DNA from: an uncultured Candidatus Saccharibacteria bacterium
Lineage (GTDB): Bacteria; Patescibacteria; Saccharimonadia; Saccharimonadales; CAMLKC01
NCBI GenBank assembly: GCA_946480595.1
Contig: CAMLKC010000012.1
Coordinates: 1 to 23,118 of the forward strand
Length of the DNA: 23,118 nt
Direction: 5' to 3'
This document shows, in pieces, positions 6,755 to 13,312 of the stretch. Numbering within the stretch: position 1 is the stretch's first letter; each line of letters starts with the position of its first letter. The notes below the pieces were generated by a model. That model was not told where the DNA came from. It searched no databases and saw nothing but the letters and a program-made list of their open reading frames with translations. The translations under genes were made by a program, and so were the position numbers.

Positions 6755-7144
6755 TTACGCTAGGGCGACGAGTTCGATATCGAATACAAGGTCAGAGTTT
6801 GGTGGAATATTGGCCGCAGCGCGTACCGAGCCGTATGCCATCTTCGATGGTATAACCAGGCGGCGAGTACCGCCTACTTTCATGCCGGGAACTCCCTTCG
6901 TCCAGCCCTCGATGACCTGGCTCAGGCCAAAGGTAATAGGCTTGCCGAAATCATGCGAGCTCTGAAATATGGTGCCGTCTTTACAGAGAGCGCCTGTATA
7001 GTGCGCAGTAATGGTCGCGCCAGCAGGGACTTCTTCGCCGTCACCTTCCTTAACGTCGATGATTTCTAGTTCGGGGACAGTATTGAGCGGCGTAAAGTTT
7101 GCAAGTTTTGTGCCTTCGAGTGGCGTGGTTGGGTCGTTATTCAT
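6755..7144 (-). CDS. FKBP-type peptidyl-prolyl cis-trans isomerase
   Basis: This 129-residue protein is a short N-terminal tail plus one complete FKBP domain. Typical elements are GATITAHYTGALCKDGTIFQ, PITFGLSQVIEGWTKGVPGM, GGTRRLVIPSKMAYG and NSDLVFDIELVAL. The aromatic pocket residues (HYTG, VIEGW) are kept, so it should catalyse proline isomerisation. There is no signal peptide, so it is probably cytoplasmic. TAAAAT (7156-7151) ends six bases before the ATG, a leaderless arrangement. Confidence 0.95.
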   Translation of the reverse strand: MNNDPTTPLEGTKLANFTPLNTVPELEIIDVKEGDGEEVPAGATITAHYTGALCKDGTIFQSSHDFGKPITFGLSQVIEGWTKGVPGMKVGGTRRLVIPSKMAYGSVRAAANIPPNSDLVFDIELVALA

Positions 7145-7150
7145 ATCTCT

Positions 7151-7156
7151 ATTTTA
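7151..7156 (-). promoter_or_regulatory. -10 box of the FKBP gene (leaderless start)
   Basis: TAAAAT on the minus strand, then AGAGAT, then ATG. A weak TTTGCG lies 17 bp upstream as a -35. Confidence 0.5.
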
Positions 7157-7206
7157 ACCTGCGGGGACCAACACGCAAAGTCTTCGCATTTGTATTAACG
7201 ATATAT

Positions 7207-7227
7207 ATTTATTGTAAAACAATAAAT
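7207..7227. promoter_or_regulatory. Candidate operator palindrome before the DUF2975-XRE pair
   Basis: ATTTATTG and CAATAAAT form perfect 8-bp arms around a 5-nt centre. The site lies 41 nt upstream of the DUF2975 start, where the XRE regulator of the same operon could bind. It is inferred from position and symmetry only. Confidence 0.45.
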
Positions 7228-7267
7228 TGTATGCAAAAATAGTAATAACAAACCAAGAAAGGACTAT

Positions 7268-7750
7268 ATGAAACGAGGATCGACACTATTCTTACGTGCA
7301 ACCGTCACGGTTCTGGGGCTTATCGCGCTCGGCCTTTGCTTTTTAATTTTACCGGCAATATACAGGGAATGGGGCCTAGAGTACCCAGATACTGCCTACT
7401 TGAAGTTCCCGGTCCTTATTATTCTGGGTGCAACGGTGGTTCCGTTTTTCACGGCACTGTATCAAACATGGAAGCTGCTAAATTATGTCGATAAAAACGA
7501 CGCATTTTCTCAAAAATCCGTCACCGCACTGAAAAAGATAAAATACAGCGCACTTGTTTTTAGCGGCCTATATCTCGCATTCTCTCCGGTTGCGTATTAT
7601 GTGGCGCAAAAAGAGGATGCTCCCGGCCTAATGGTGATTGGGCTGATTATGGCATTTGCGCCAATGGTGATCGCGGTGTTTGCGGCGGTGCTGCAGCTCC
7701 TGCTGAAAAACGCTATGGAAATTAAGTCAGAAAACGATCTGACGGTATAG
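7268..7750 (+). CDS. DUF2975 membrane protein
   Basis: This 160-residue protein has four hydrophobic segments at about 10-30, 46-65, 92-111 and 120-145. The pattern, with a WKLLNYVDKNDAFSQKSVTAL loop between the second and third segments, is that of DUF2975. Such proteins are commonly encoded just before a small XRE regulator, as here. The function is unknown. The Shine-Dalgarno is GAAAGGA, 6 nt before the ATG. Confidence 0.85.
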   Translation: MKRGSTLFLRATVTVLGLIALGLCFLILPAIYREWGLEYPDTAYLKFPVLIILGATVVPFFTALYQTWKLLNYVDKNDAFSQKSVTALKKIKYSALVFSGLYLAFSPVAYYVAQKEDAPGLMVIGLIMAFAPMVIAVFAAVLQLLLKNAMEIKSENDLTV

Positions 7751-7752
7751 CT

Positions 7753-7953
7753 ATGATTGTTATTAACATCGATGTCATGCTGGCAAAGCGCAAGATGAGC
7801 GTGGGTGAACTGGTTGAAAAAGTAGGCATTACTCCGGCCAATCTTTCCATTTTAAAAAACGGCAAGGCAAAGGCAATTCGCCTCTCTACGCTCGAGGCGA
7901 TTTGCGAAGCGCTCGGCTGCCAGCCGGGAGACATTTTAGAGTATCGCCCGTAG
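7753..7953 (+). CDS. Small XRE/Cro-type helix-turn-helix regulator
   Basis: This 66-residue protein is a single Cro/CI-type helix-turn-helix. Helices include MLAKRKMSVGELVEKVGIT, the recognition helix PANLSILKNGKAKAI and STLEAICEALGCQPGDILEY. It matches the YozG-like regulators paired with DUF2975 proteins. It starts 2 nt after the DUF2975 stop, so it is translated from the same message. It probably regulates this operon, perhaps through the 7207-7227 palindrome. Confidence 0.9.
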   Translation: MIVINIDVMLAKRKMSVGELVEKVGITPANLSILKNGKAKAIRLSTLEAICEALGCQPGDILEYRP

Positions 7954-8003
7954 GCCTCTGTTTTTAGTTGTATTATAAAGATACGACAGTAAATGGAGGG
8001 CGT

Positions 8004-8690
8004 ATGATACTGCAACTTATCTCGAAAGAAAATTTAGTAGACAATGTCTGGGCATTCCGCTTTAAGCCCAGCGAGCCACTGATCTATGCGGCGGGGCAAT
8101 ATGTTCGGGTAGAATTGCCACATGATAACCCCGATGATGAGGGAACAAAACGCTGGTTTACGAATTCGGCGGCACCCTACGAAGGTATTTTGCAGATCAC
8201 CACAAGGGTGACGGACAGTACGTTTAAGCAATCGCTATCCCGCTTGGAGGAAGGTGCTACCACCCTTCAGCTTATTGAGAACCCGGATGGTGATTTTGTG
8301 TGGCAGGATTCGGAACTGCCAATTGTTTTTGTTGCAGGCGGTATTGGCGTAACGCCATTTCATAGTATCTTAAAGCAGCGTGTGCACGACCGGTTTCCGC
8401 TTGACGCAACACTGGTATACGGCGCAAGAACCGATGACGTGCCGTTTAAAGACGAACTTACCGAATGGTCGCAGACCGACCCGTTACTAAAGGTGCACTA
8501 CGTAGTTGGCAAGCCATTAACGGTTGAGAAATTAGCTGAAGTCGTCCCTGGACTCAGCCAGTCATTGGTGTATGTTTCAGGTCCCGAGCCAATGGTTCAG
8601 GCGCTTGTAGCCGACCTGAAAGCGCACGGTGTTCCCGCGGAGCAAATCAAGCTAGACGAGTTTCCGAACTATAACGAAAATAACTATTAG
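8004..8690 (+). CDS. Ferredoxin-NADP reductase-like FAD/NAD(P) oxidoreductase
   Basis: The protein has 228 residues from the ATG at 8004, chosen over an in-frame ATG at 7968 because GGAGGG lies 4 nt before it. The N-terminal flavin barrel has AGQYVRVELP and RWFTNSAAP (R50 to T53, the flavin-binding RxYS-type motif). The C-terminal nucleotide domain has VAGGIGVTPFHSIL (110-123) and VYVSGPEPMV near residue 190. There is no 2Fe-2S or globin domain, so it must pass electrons to a separate partner. The cupin gene follows 10 nt later with a strong Shine-Dalgarno, so the two are probably an operon. Confidence 0.9.
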   Translation: MILQLISKENLVDNVWAFRFKPSEPLIYAAGQYVRVELPHDNPDDEGTKRWFTNSAAPYEGILQITTRVTDSTFKQSLSRLEEGATTLQLIENPDGDFVWQDSELPIVFVAGGIGVTPFHSILKQRVHDRFPLDATLVYGARTDDVPFKDELTEWSQTDPLLKVHYVVGKPLTVEKLAEVVPGLSQSLVYVSGPEPMVQALVADLKAHGVPAEQIKLDEFPNYNENNY

Positions 8691-8700
8691 GAGGCAGATT

Positions 8701-9048
8701 TTGCAGCGCATACAAAAAACAGAAGCAGTTGTTTTTACGAATGGTCCTACCTGCGAGGGTGCGGAATATTCGTTTGATGACAAGACGATGAACATCGCCC
8801 TGGTGACCGTGAATGGCCGCTACCCGGAAAATGGGTTTGTTGTGAATGAGGTATGTAAAGAAACCGCCTATGTTGTTTCAGGGAGCGGCAAAATCGTTAC
8901 AGAGGGCAGCGAACCGCTGCCGGTAGCTGTCGGCGATGCAGTGTTTATGGCGCCGGGCGAGAAATACTATTGGGAGGGTGAAAACCTCACGATGGCAATG
9001 CCTTGTTCGCCGGCATTTTACCCGGAACAACACCAGCATATTGCTTAA
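8701..9048 (+). CDS. Cupin-fold small protein (TTG start)
   Basis: This 115-residue protein is read from a TTG at 8701, with GGAGG centred about 10 nt upstream. The beta-rich sequence fits a single cupin barrel: YVVSGSGKIVTEGSEPLPV, VGDAVFMAPGEKYYWEG and TMAMPCSPAFYPEQHQHIA. The usual first-motif histidines are weak or absent, so metal binding is uncertain. It is encoded directly after the flavin reductase, and a perfect terminator follows it, closing the operon. Confidence 0.8.
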   Translation: MQRIQKTEAVVFTNGPTCEGAEYSFDDKTMNIALVTVNGRYPENGFVVNEVCKETAYVVSGSGKIVTEGSEPLPVAVGDAVFMAPGEKYYWEGENLTMAMPCSPAFYPEQHQHIA

Positions 9049-9059
9049 TCTAACACAAG

Positions 9060-9096
9060 ATAATAACTCTCTACCCCTGTAAGAGTTATTATTTTT
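9060..9096 (+). terminator. Intrinsic terminator after the reductase-cupin operon
   Basis: ATAATAACTCT (9060-9070) pairs perfectly with AGAGTTATTAT (9082-9092), and a T run follows directly. Confidence 0.9.
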
Positions 9097-9107
9097 GTCA
9101 TACTACC

Positions 9108-9136
9108 TTGACAGTCATAGTAATGTGCTGTACAAT
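9108..9136 (+). promoter_or_regulatory. Strong promoter of the PadR/export operon
   Basis: Perfect TTGACA (9108-9113), a 17-bp spacer and TACAAT (9131-9136). Six bases then lead to the ATG at 9143, so transcription should start at or next to the start codon. It is the clearest leaderless promoter in the window. Confidence 0.85.
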
Positions 9137-9142
9137 GCAATT

Positions 9143-9472
9143 ATGATTGATAAAAAGATGTCATCAGATTTGCTTCGCGGCCATACCGATACCATCATTC
9201 TCAGGTTGCTGAGTGATGGCGACAAGTACGGCTACGAAATCACCAAGCTGGTCCATGAGCATTCTGACTATCAGTACGAACTAAAGGAAGCCACGATGTA
9301 TTCAAGCCTAAAACGGTTGGAACACGATGGTCACATTAGCTCATACTGGGGCGACGAATCGCAGGGTGGACGGCGCAAGTATTATCACATGACCGAAACC
9401 GGCCGCGTGGTATACGAAGAGAATAAAGAAAACTGGAATGCCGCTAAGCGGATTTTGGATAAATTACTTTAA
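9143..9472 (+). CDS. PadR family transcriptional regulator
   Basis: The protein has 109 residues from the ATG at 9143. The upstream ATG at 9095 lies before the promoter and is rejected. It is a classic PadR winged helix: LLRGHTDTIILRLLSDGDKY, GYEITKLVHE, LKEATMYSSLKRLEHDGHI, then the wing YWGDESQGGRRKYYHMTETG. PadR proteins usually repress adjacent detoxification or export genes and release DNA on binding small molecules. It is the first gene of a four-gene operon (PadR, pentapeptide protein, ABC ATPase, permease), so it probably controls its own operon. Confidence 0.95.
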   Translation: MIDKKMSSDLLRGHTDTIILRLLSDGDKYGYEITKLVHEHSDYQYELKEATMYSSLKRLEHDGHISSYWGDESQGGRRKYYHMTETGRVVYEENKENWNAAKRILDKLL

Positions 9473-9481
9473 GGAGAAAAT

Positions 9482-10315
9482 ATGGAAAAGAAATTAGAAC
9501 AATTTTTAGACGAAACATTCAAACCGTACGGCATTTTTCCTTCACGAAAGGACGTCGAGCAAGAGCTGCTTGCTAACCTGACAGAAAAGTACCGTGATCT
9601 TAAATCTCAGGGCAAAAGTGACGAAGAAGCCTACCAGGCGACCATCGATTCTTTTGGCGACGTGACTGAAATCATGGACAATGTCCAACATGGCCAAGGC
9701 CGAGCACTCGACAGCGATGAGCGGTCAGTCGGACGCACGCTGCGCGAAACATTCAAGTTTGCTAAAAAGAGCAAGTCGAAGTTTTCAATGACCGAGCTGA
9801 AGCAGAGCGACCTAAGCGGTACGCAGCTTGCGGGTTCTGACTTCAACTTTAGCTCGCTCAGCGGCACGGACTTTAGTGAGTCTAACCTGACGGGATCGAC
9901 CTTCAATGGGTCTGATATGCGGGGATCATCATTTAAAGCAGCCAACCTGACAGATGCGTCTTTTGCCGGTAGCGACCTGACAGACGTTAACTTTGACAAG
10001 GCGAACCTAACAAACGCTCAGGTGAAGGCATGTGCGCTTAAGAATTCATCGTTTAGTGAAGCAGCCCTGGACGGCACGTATTTCAAGCATTCCGATCTTT
10101 CCGAGGTATCGTTCGAGGGGCAGACGCTCAGCGGCACGGTATTTGACAGCACGTCGGTCAAAAAAGCATCGTTCAAAAACGCTGTTCTGGCGGACGTGAC
10201 ATTCCATCATTCCGATGTGAAGCACACGATCTTCGACGGTGCCACAATGGACAAGGTAACCTATGCACTGCTCAAGGGCGCAAAAGCAAACCTAGACAAC
10301 GTTACGATTAAGTAG
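9482..10315 (+). CDS. HAAS-type prefix domain fused to pentapeptide repeats
   Basis: The protein has 277 residues with an AAGGAG Shine-Dalgarno. Residues 1-70 form a helical domain like the HAAS/DUF1700 or permease-prefix domains often encoded beside PadR genes (FPSRKDVEQELLANLTEKYR, SDEEAYQATIDSFGDV). From about 107 to the end it is a nearly unbroken run of about 30 pentapeptide repeats of the A/S-D/N-L/F-x-x type, for example SDLSGTQLAGSDF and ANLTDASFAGSDL. This folds as a right-handed square beta-helix. No membrane segment is present. Pentapeptide proteins of the Qnr/MfpA class mimic DNA and protect gyrase, but most have unknown roles and I do not claim that function. Confidence 0.9.
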   Translation: MEKKLEQFLDETFKPYGIFPSRKDVEQELLANLTEKYRDLKSQGKSDEEAYQATIDSFGDVTEIMDNVQHGQGRALDSDERSVGRTLRETFKFAKKSKSKFSMTELKQSDLSGTQLAGSDFNFSSLSGTDFSESNLTGSTFNGSDMRGSSFKAANLTDASFAGSDLTDVNFDKANLTNAQVKACALKNSSFSEAALDGTYFKHSDLSEVSFEGQTLSGTVFDSTSVKKASFKNAVLADVTFHHSDVKHTIFDGATMDKVTYALLKGAKANLDNVTIK

Positions 10316-10326
10316 GAGCCATCAAT

Positions 10327-11268
10327 ATGAAAGAAAATTCAGCGGCTATCGAAGTCCGCCAGCTTAAGAAGTCCTTTAAAAAGGTAGATGTACTAAAAGG
10401 CGTATCGTTCAGTGTCGAGAGGGGAAAAATTTTCGCGCTGCTTGGTGCCAATGGCGCGGGCAAGACGACGACCATAAATATCCTAACCACCCTTACGAAT
10501 GCCGATAGCGGCCAGGCAATGGTGGATGGATATGACACAGCCAAACAAGCTTCCGCCGTTCGTAACCGCATTAGCCTGACAGGTCAGTTTGCTGCGGTTG
10601 ATGACATTCTAACGGCGCGGGAAAACCTGGAATTGATCGGTGATCTGCGCCACGAAAAAAATGCCAAGCAAACAGCAACTAGGCTTCTGCAAGAGTTTGA
10701 TTTGGAGGATGCTGCCGACCGCCGCGTGGCAACGTTCTCGGGCGGGATGCGCCGTCGGCTGGATATCGCCATGAGCTTGATTGGCGATCCTTCGGTGGTA
10801 TTTCTCGACGAGCCGACCACCGGCCTTGATCCTCAGAGCCGCAACAAAATGTGGGAAACGATAAAATCGCTGGCTAGTAATGGCACGACTATCTTTTTAA
10901 CTACCCAGTACCTGGAAGAGGCCGACCTGCTGGCGGACAAGATCAGTATTTTAAACCAAGGCAAGATTGTCGCTGAAGGCACGCCCAGCGAGCTGAAAAA
11001 ATTATTGCCGCACGGACAGGTGGAGCTAAAGTTCCAAAACCAGCAACAGCTGAATGCGGCAACGAAGCTGCTTGTCGCGTATGAAGCGGTGCAAGACGAC
11101 GAATCGATGACGCTAGCCGTGACGACTAGCGGTACGGTTGCCGAGCTGACGCGTTTACTAAGTAAGCTGGAAAAAGCTGGCGTTGAAGTAGCAGAGTTTG
11201 CGCAAAAAGCACCATCGCTCGACGACGTCTTTCTGAAAATCGTTAACGAAAACAAGGAGAAAAAATAA
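10327..11268 (+). CDS. DrrA-type ABC exporter ATP-binding protein
   Basis: This 313-residue protein has a complete nucleotide-binding domain. Walker A is GANGAGKTT (40-48), the signature FSGGMRRRLD starts at 137, Walker B VVFLDEP starts at 157, and TTGLDP follows. The switch position reads TTQYLEEAD, with Gln in place of His, as in daunorubicin-resistance DrrA proteins. The last 90 or so residues match the DrrA C-terminal regulatory region. With the next gene it should form an ABC-2 exporter for a hydrophobic or cationic compound. The Shine-Dalgarno is TAGGAG, and its stop overlaps the permease start (TAATG). Confidence 0.93.
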   Translation: MKENSAAIEVRQLKKSFKKVDVLKGVSFSVERGKIFALLGANGAGKTTTINILTTLTNADSGQAMVDGYDTAKQASAVRNRISLTGQFAAVDDILTARENLELIGDLRHEKNAKQTATRLLQEFDLEDAADRRVATFSGGMRRRLDIAMSLIGDPSVVFLDEPTTGLDPQSRNKMWETIKSLASNGTTIFLTTQYLEEADLLADKISILNQGKIVAEGTPSELKKLLPHGQVELKFQNQQQLNAATKLLVAYEAVQDDESMTLAVTTSGTVAELTRLLSKLEKAGVEVAEFAQKAPSLDDVFLKIVNENKEKK

Positions 11269-12029
11269 TGAGTATGCTCCGCGATACCTGGACAATGGCA
11301 AAGCGCAGCCTGCGCCATACGACACGCAGCATGGACACTATCATTACGGTGGTCATTACCCCGATCGCTATGATGCTGATGTTTGTGTATGTGTTTGGCA
11401 GTTCGTTTGAAAAAGCGCTAGGTGGCGTCAAATACATAGATTTCATTACGCCCGCGATTATTATTATGACAGTGGTGAGTGGCATCGCGTACGCGGCGGT
11501 TCGCTTGAATATGGATTTGCAGAAGGGAATCATCAACCGTTTTAAGACAATGCCGGTGGCACCGTCGTCGATCCTCAGCGGCCATGCCGCGTCGTCGGCC
11601 GTGTCGAACCTGTTTTCGTCGCTCCTCGTACTGCTTGTGGCATTGCTGATCGGTTTTCGATCGGGCGCGGATATTGCCGAGTGGGGCGTATTTGCCGGAC
11701 TGCTTGTGCTGTTTACGCTGGCAACTACCTGGCTGGCGATATTGTTTGGCCTGCTGGCTAAAACGATGGAAGGCGCCGGTGCATTTAGCTACATTTTACT
11801 GTTCCTTATCTTCCTTAGCTCCGGGTTTACTCCTGTCGAAAACATGGCACCTGCACTTCGTTGGTTTGCCGAGAACCAGCCGATGACGCCGATTATTGAG
11901 ACGATGCGTTCGCTATTGACGAATGGTACGGTAGGCGACAGCGCTATGATCGCGGTGAGCTGGTGTGTCGGACTGCTAGCGGTCTCGTATGCGCTAGCCC
12001 TTCGGGTATATCGAACAAAAACTATCTAG
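11268..12029 (+). CDS. DrrB-type ABC-2 permease
   Basis: This 253-residue protein has six hydrophobic segments and the ABC-2 permease signature around GIINRFKTMPVAPSSIL after the second segment. It starts within the stop of the ATPase gene, so translation is coupled. The final segments (FLIFLSSGFTPVENMAPALR and the region around WCVGLLAVSYALALRV) are typical of DrrB. Together with the ATPase it makes the membrane pore of the exporter. No plus-strand terminator is evident after it. Confidence 0.93.
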   Translation: MSMLRDTWTMAKRSLRHTTRSMDTIITVVITPIAMMLMFVYVFGSSFEKALGGVKYIDFITPAIIIMTVVSGIAYAAVRLNMDLQKGIINRFKTMPVAPSSILSGHAASSAVSNLFSSLLVLLVALLIGFRSGADIAEWGVFAGLLVLFTLATTWLAILFGLLAKTMEGAGAFSYILLFLIFLSSGFTPVENMAPALRWFAENQPMTPIIETMRSLLTNGTVGDSAMIAVSWCVGLLAVSYALALRVYRTKTI

Positions 12030-12035
12030 AGATAT

Positions 12036-12058
12036 AAAAAATACACCCAGTAGGATGT
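12036..12058 (-). terminator. Minus-strand terminator of GC-rich cassette 1
   Basis: In the minus-strand RNA ACATCC pairs with GGGTGT (one G-U wobble) around TACT, and six T's follow (A run at 12036-12041). On the plus strand the same stem contains a C/A mismatch, so it fits the minus strand better. Confidence 0.55.
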
Positions 12059-12067
12059 AGACGTCAA

Positions 12068-12132
12068 GAGAGGTGTCCACCCCGCCGCCGAAGTTGCCTT
12101 CGGGGCGGGGCGGATGGTTCGGACACCCTCTC
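12068..12132 (-). terminator. Large nested GC-rich hairpin at the 3' end of cassette 1
   Basis: The outer arms are GAGAGGTGTCC (12068-12078) and GGACACCCTCTC (12121-12132). The inner stem is CCCCGCC-G-CCGAAG (12080-12093) with CTTCGG-GGCGGGG (12098-12110) around a TTGC loop. It begins right after the stop of the GC-rich gene. Confidence 0.7.
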
Positions 12133-12133
12133 G

Positions 12134-13189
12134 TCACTCGCCGCTGAACCGTGCGATGACCGCTGCGACCCTGGGGTCGGTGGCCTGCCGTGCGGCGAGC
12201 TTCTGCTGGAGTTCGGCGATCTCTTCGTCCTTCGCCGCCAGCTCCTTGCTGTGAGCCTCGCGCTCGTCGGTGAGCTGGGTCTCCAGCCTGGCGACGATGC
12301 CGAGCAGCGCCTCGATCGGGTCGTCGACCGTCTGAGACGCCTTCGCGGCGGTGGCTCGCTGCCCGGGCCTGGGACCCGGCCTGGCCGTTCTGGCCGGCGA
12401 TTCCGAGACCTTCGTGGCCCCCGTACCTTCCGGCGCGGGAGCCTTGGTGGTGGGCTCGGTTTCGACCTTGCGGACCGTCACCGGACCAGCCTCAGGAGTG
12501 CCGGAGCGTTCCCGCTTCCTGCGCTCCTGAGAGGCCTCGAACGAACGCTCGCCGGATGCCATGCTGCGGAGCTTGGCGGCGTCGAGCGGGTCGGTCGAGA
12601 TCGTCCACCACCAGAGCTGGGCCGATGTGTCGTCGCACTGGTTGTGCGAGCAGATGAGGCCGAGCTCCTTGAGGTAGTAGCGGAGACGCCGTTCGGGCTC
12701 ACCGGTGATGCCGATGGCCTTGAGGACGCCCTTGACGTTGATCGCCACGCGTCCCGAGGTGTCCCGTCGCAGGGCTCGGCTGGCGGCGCCTTGCAGCTCG
12801 CGGTAGGCGAGCTGGCACTGTCGGCCGAGTTCGGTGAGGTTGACCTCGCAGTCATCGGTGGTGCCGATGAACAGTGCGAGGTTGGCCTTGTGGGACTCCT
12901 CCAGCTTGGCCGCGTCGATGACGGTGAGTTCCTGGAGGAGCTCGATGCCGTACGTCCGCGTGCGGCCTTCGTTCATGCTGCGCTTGATCAGCTTGGTCTG
13001 CTCCATCAGTCCGAGGACTTCGGAGAGCTGGGTGTTGATCGTCTTGGTGTCAGGAAGTGTGAAGTACTCGCGGATGCGAGAGGCCACGCGTCCGGTACCG
13101 TCGATGATCGCACCCTGCTTGTGCAGCATCAGCAGGATCAGGTCGCGGAGTGCGGCTGGCTTGGGTGTCCAGAGGATGGGTGTGGTCAC
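12134..13189 (-). CDS. GC-rich foreign-looking protein: winged helix, linker and coiled coil
   Basis: The protein has 351 residues from the GTG at 13189. GGAGGGAG lies 7 nt before it. An in-frame ATG at 13228 is rejected because it is 1 nt after a -10 box and would not be transcribed. Residues about 13-85 look like a winged helix (LRDLILLMLHKQGAI, a helix pair, the wing LIKRSMNEGRTRTYGIEL). A second helical segment with RRLRYYLKELGLI lies near 167-182. A Pro/Ala/Thr/Arg-rich linker spans about 215-288. A coiled coil (LETQLTDEREAHSKELAAKD, then EEIAELQQKLAA) lies near the end. DNA binding and oligomerisation are inferred. No named family is recognised. GC content and GC-ending codons are far above those of every neighbour, as in actinobacterial genes. 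Confidence 0.75.
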   Translation of the reverse strand: MTTPILWTPKPAALRDLILLMLHKQGAIIDGTGRVASRIREYFTLPDTKTINTQLSEVLGLMEQTKLIKRSMNEGRTRTYGIELLQELTVIDAAKLEESHKANLALFIGTTDDCEVNLTELGRQCQLAYRELQGAASRALRRDTSGRVAINVKGVLKAIGITGEPERRLRYYLKELGLICSHNQCDDTSAQLWWWTISTDPLDAAKLRSMASGERSFEASQERRKRERSGTPEAGPVTVRKVETEPTTKAPAPEGTGATKVSESPARTARPGPRPGQRATAAKASQTVDDPIEALLGIVARLETQLTDEREAHSKELAAKDEEIAELQQKLAARQATDPRVAAVIARFSGE

Positions 13190-13229
13190 GAGATCGCTCC
13201 CTCCGAGCGGGGTGTATTGAACCGACATT

Positions 13230-13258
13230 ATTATACAATTTATTTATGAATATGTAAA
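13230..13258 (-). promoter_or_regulatory. Promoter of GC-rich cassette 1
   Basis: On the minus strand TTTACA (13258-13253), a 17-bp spacer and TATAAT (13235-13230). The predicted start near 13223 gives a leader of about 34 nt ending in the GGAGGGAG Shine-Dalgarno (13204-13197). Confidence 0.75.
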
Positions 13259-13273
13259 TAACAAGGAAGAAAT

Positions 13274-13302
13274 TTTACGTCTTGGCGCAAATCGTTTATG
13301 AT
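13274..13302 (+). promoter_or_regulatory. Promoter of the Mur ligase gene
   Basis: TTTACG (13274-13279), a 17-bp spacer and TATGAT (13297-13302). The ATG chosen at 13313 lies 10 nt after the -10, which leaves almost no leader. Confidence 0.55.
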
Positions 13303-13312
13303 AGCTATAAGC

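Noticed and set aside
13190..13228. ATG at 13228 as the start of the GC-rich gene
   Set aside because: It is 1 nt after the TATAAT box and so lies upstream of the expected transcript start. The GTG at 13189 has GGAGGGAG at ideal spacing.
12251..13249. Plus-strand 332-residue open frame opposite the GC-rich gene
   Set aside because: Long open frames on the opposite strand are expected in GC-rich coding DNA. The minus strand has the promoter, Shine-Dalgarno, terminator and codon pattern.
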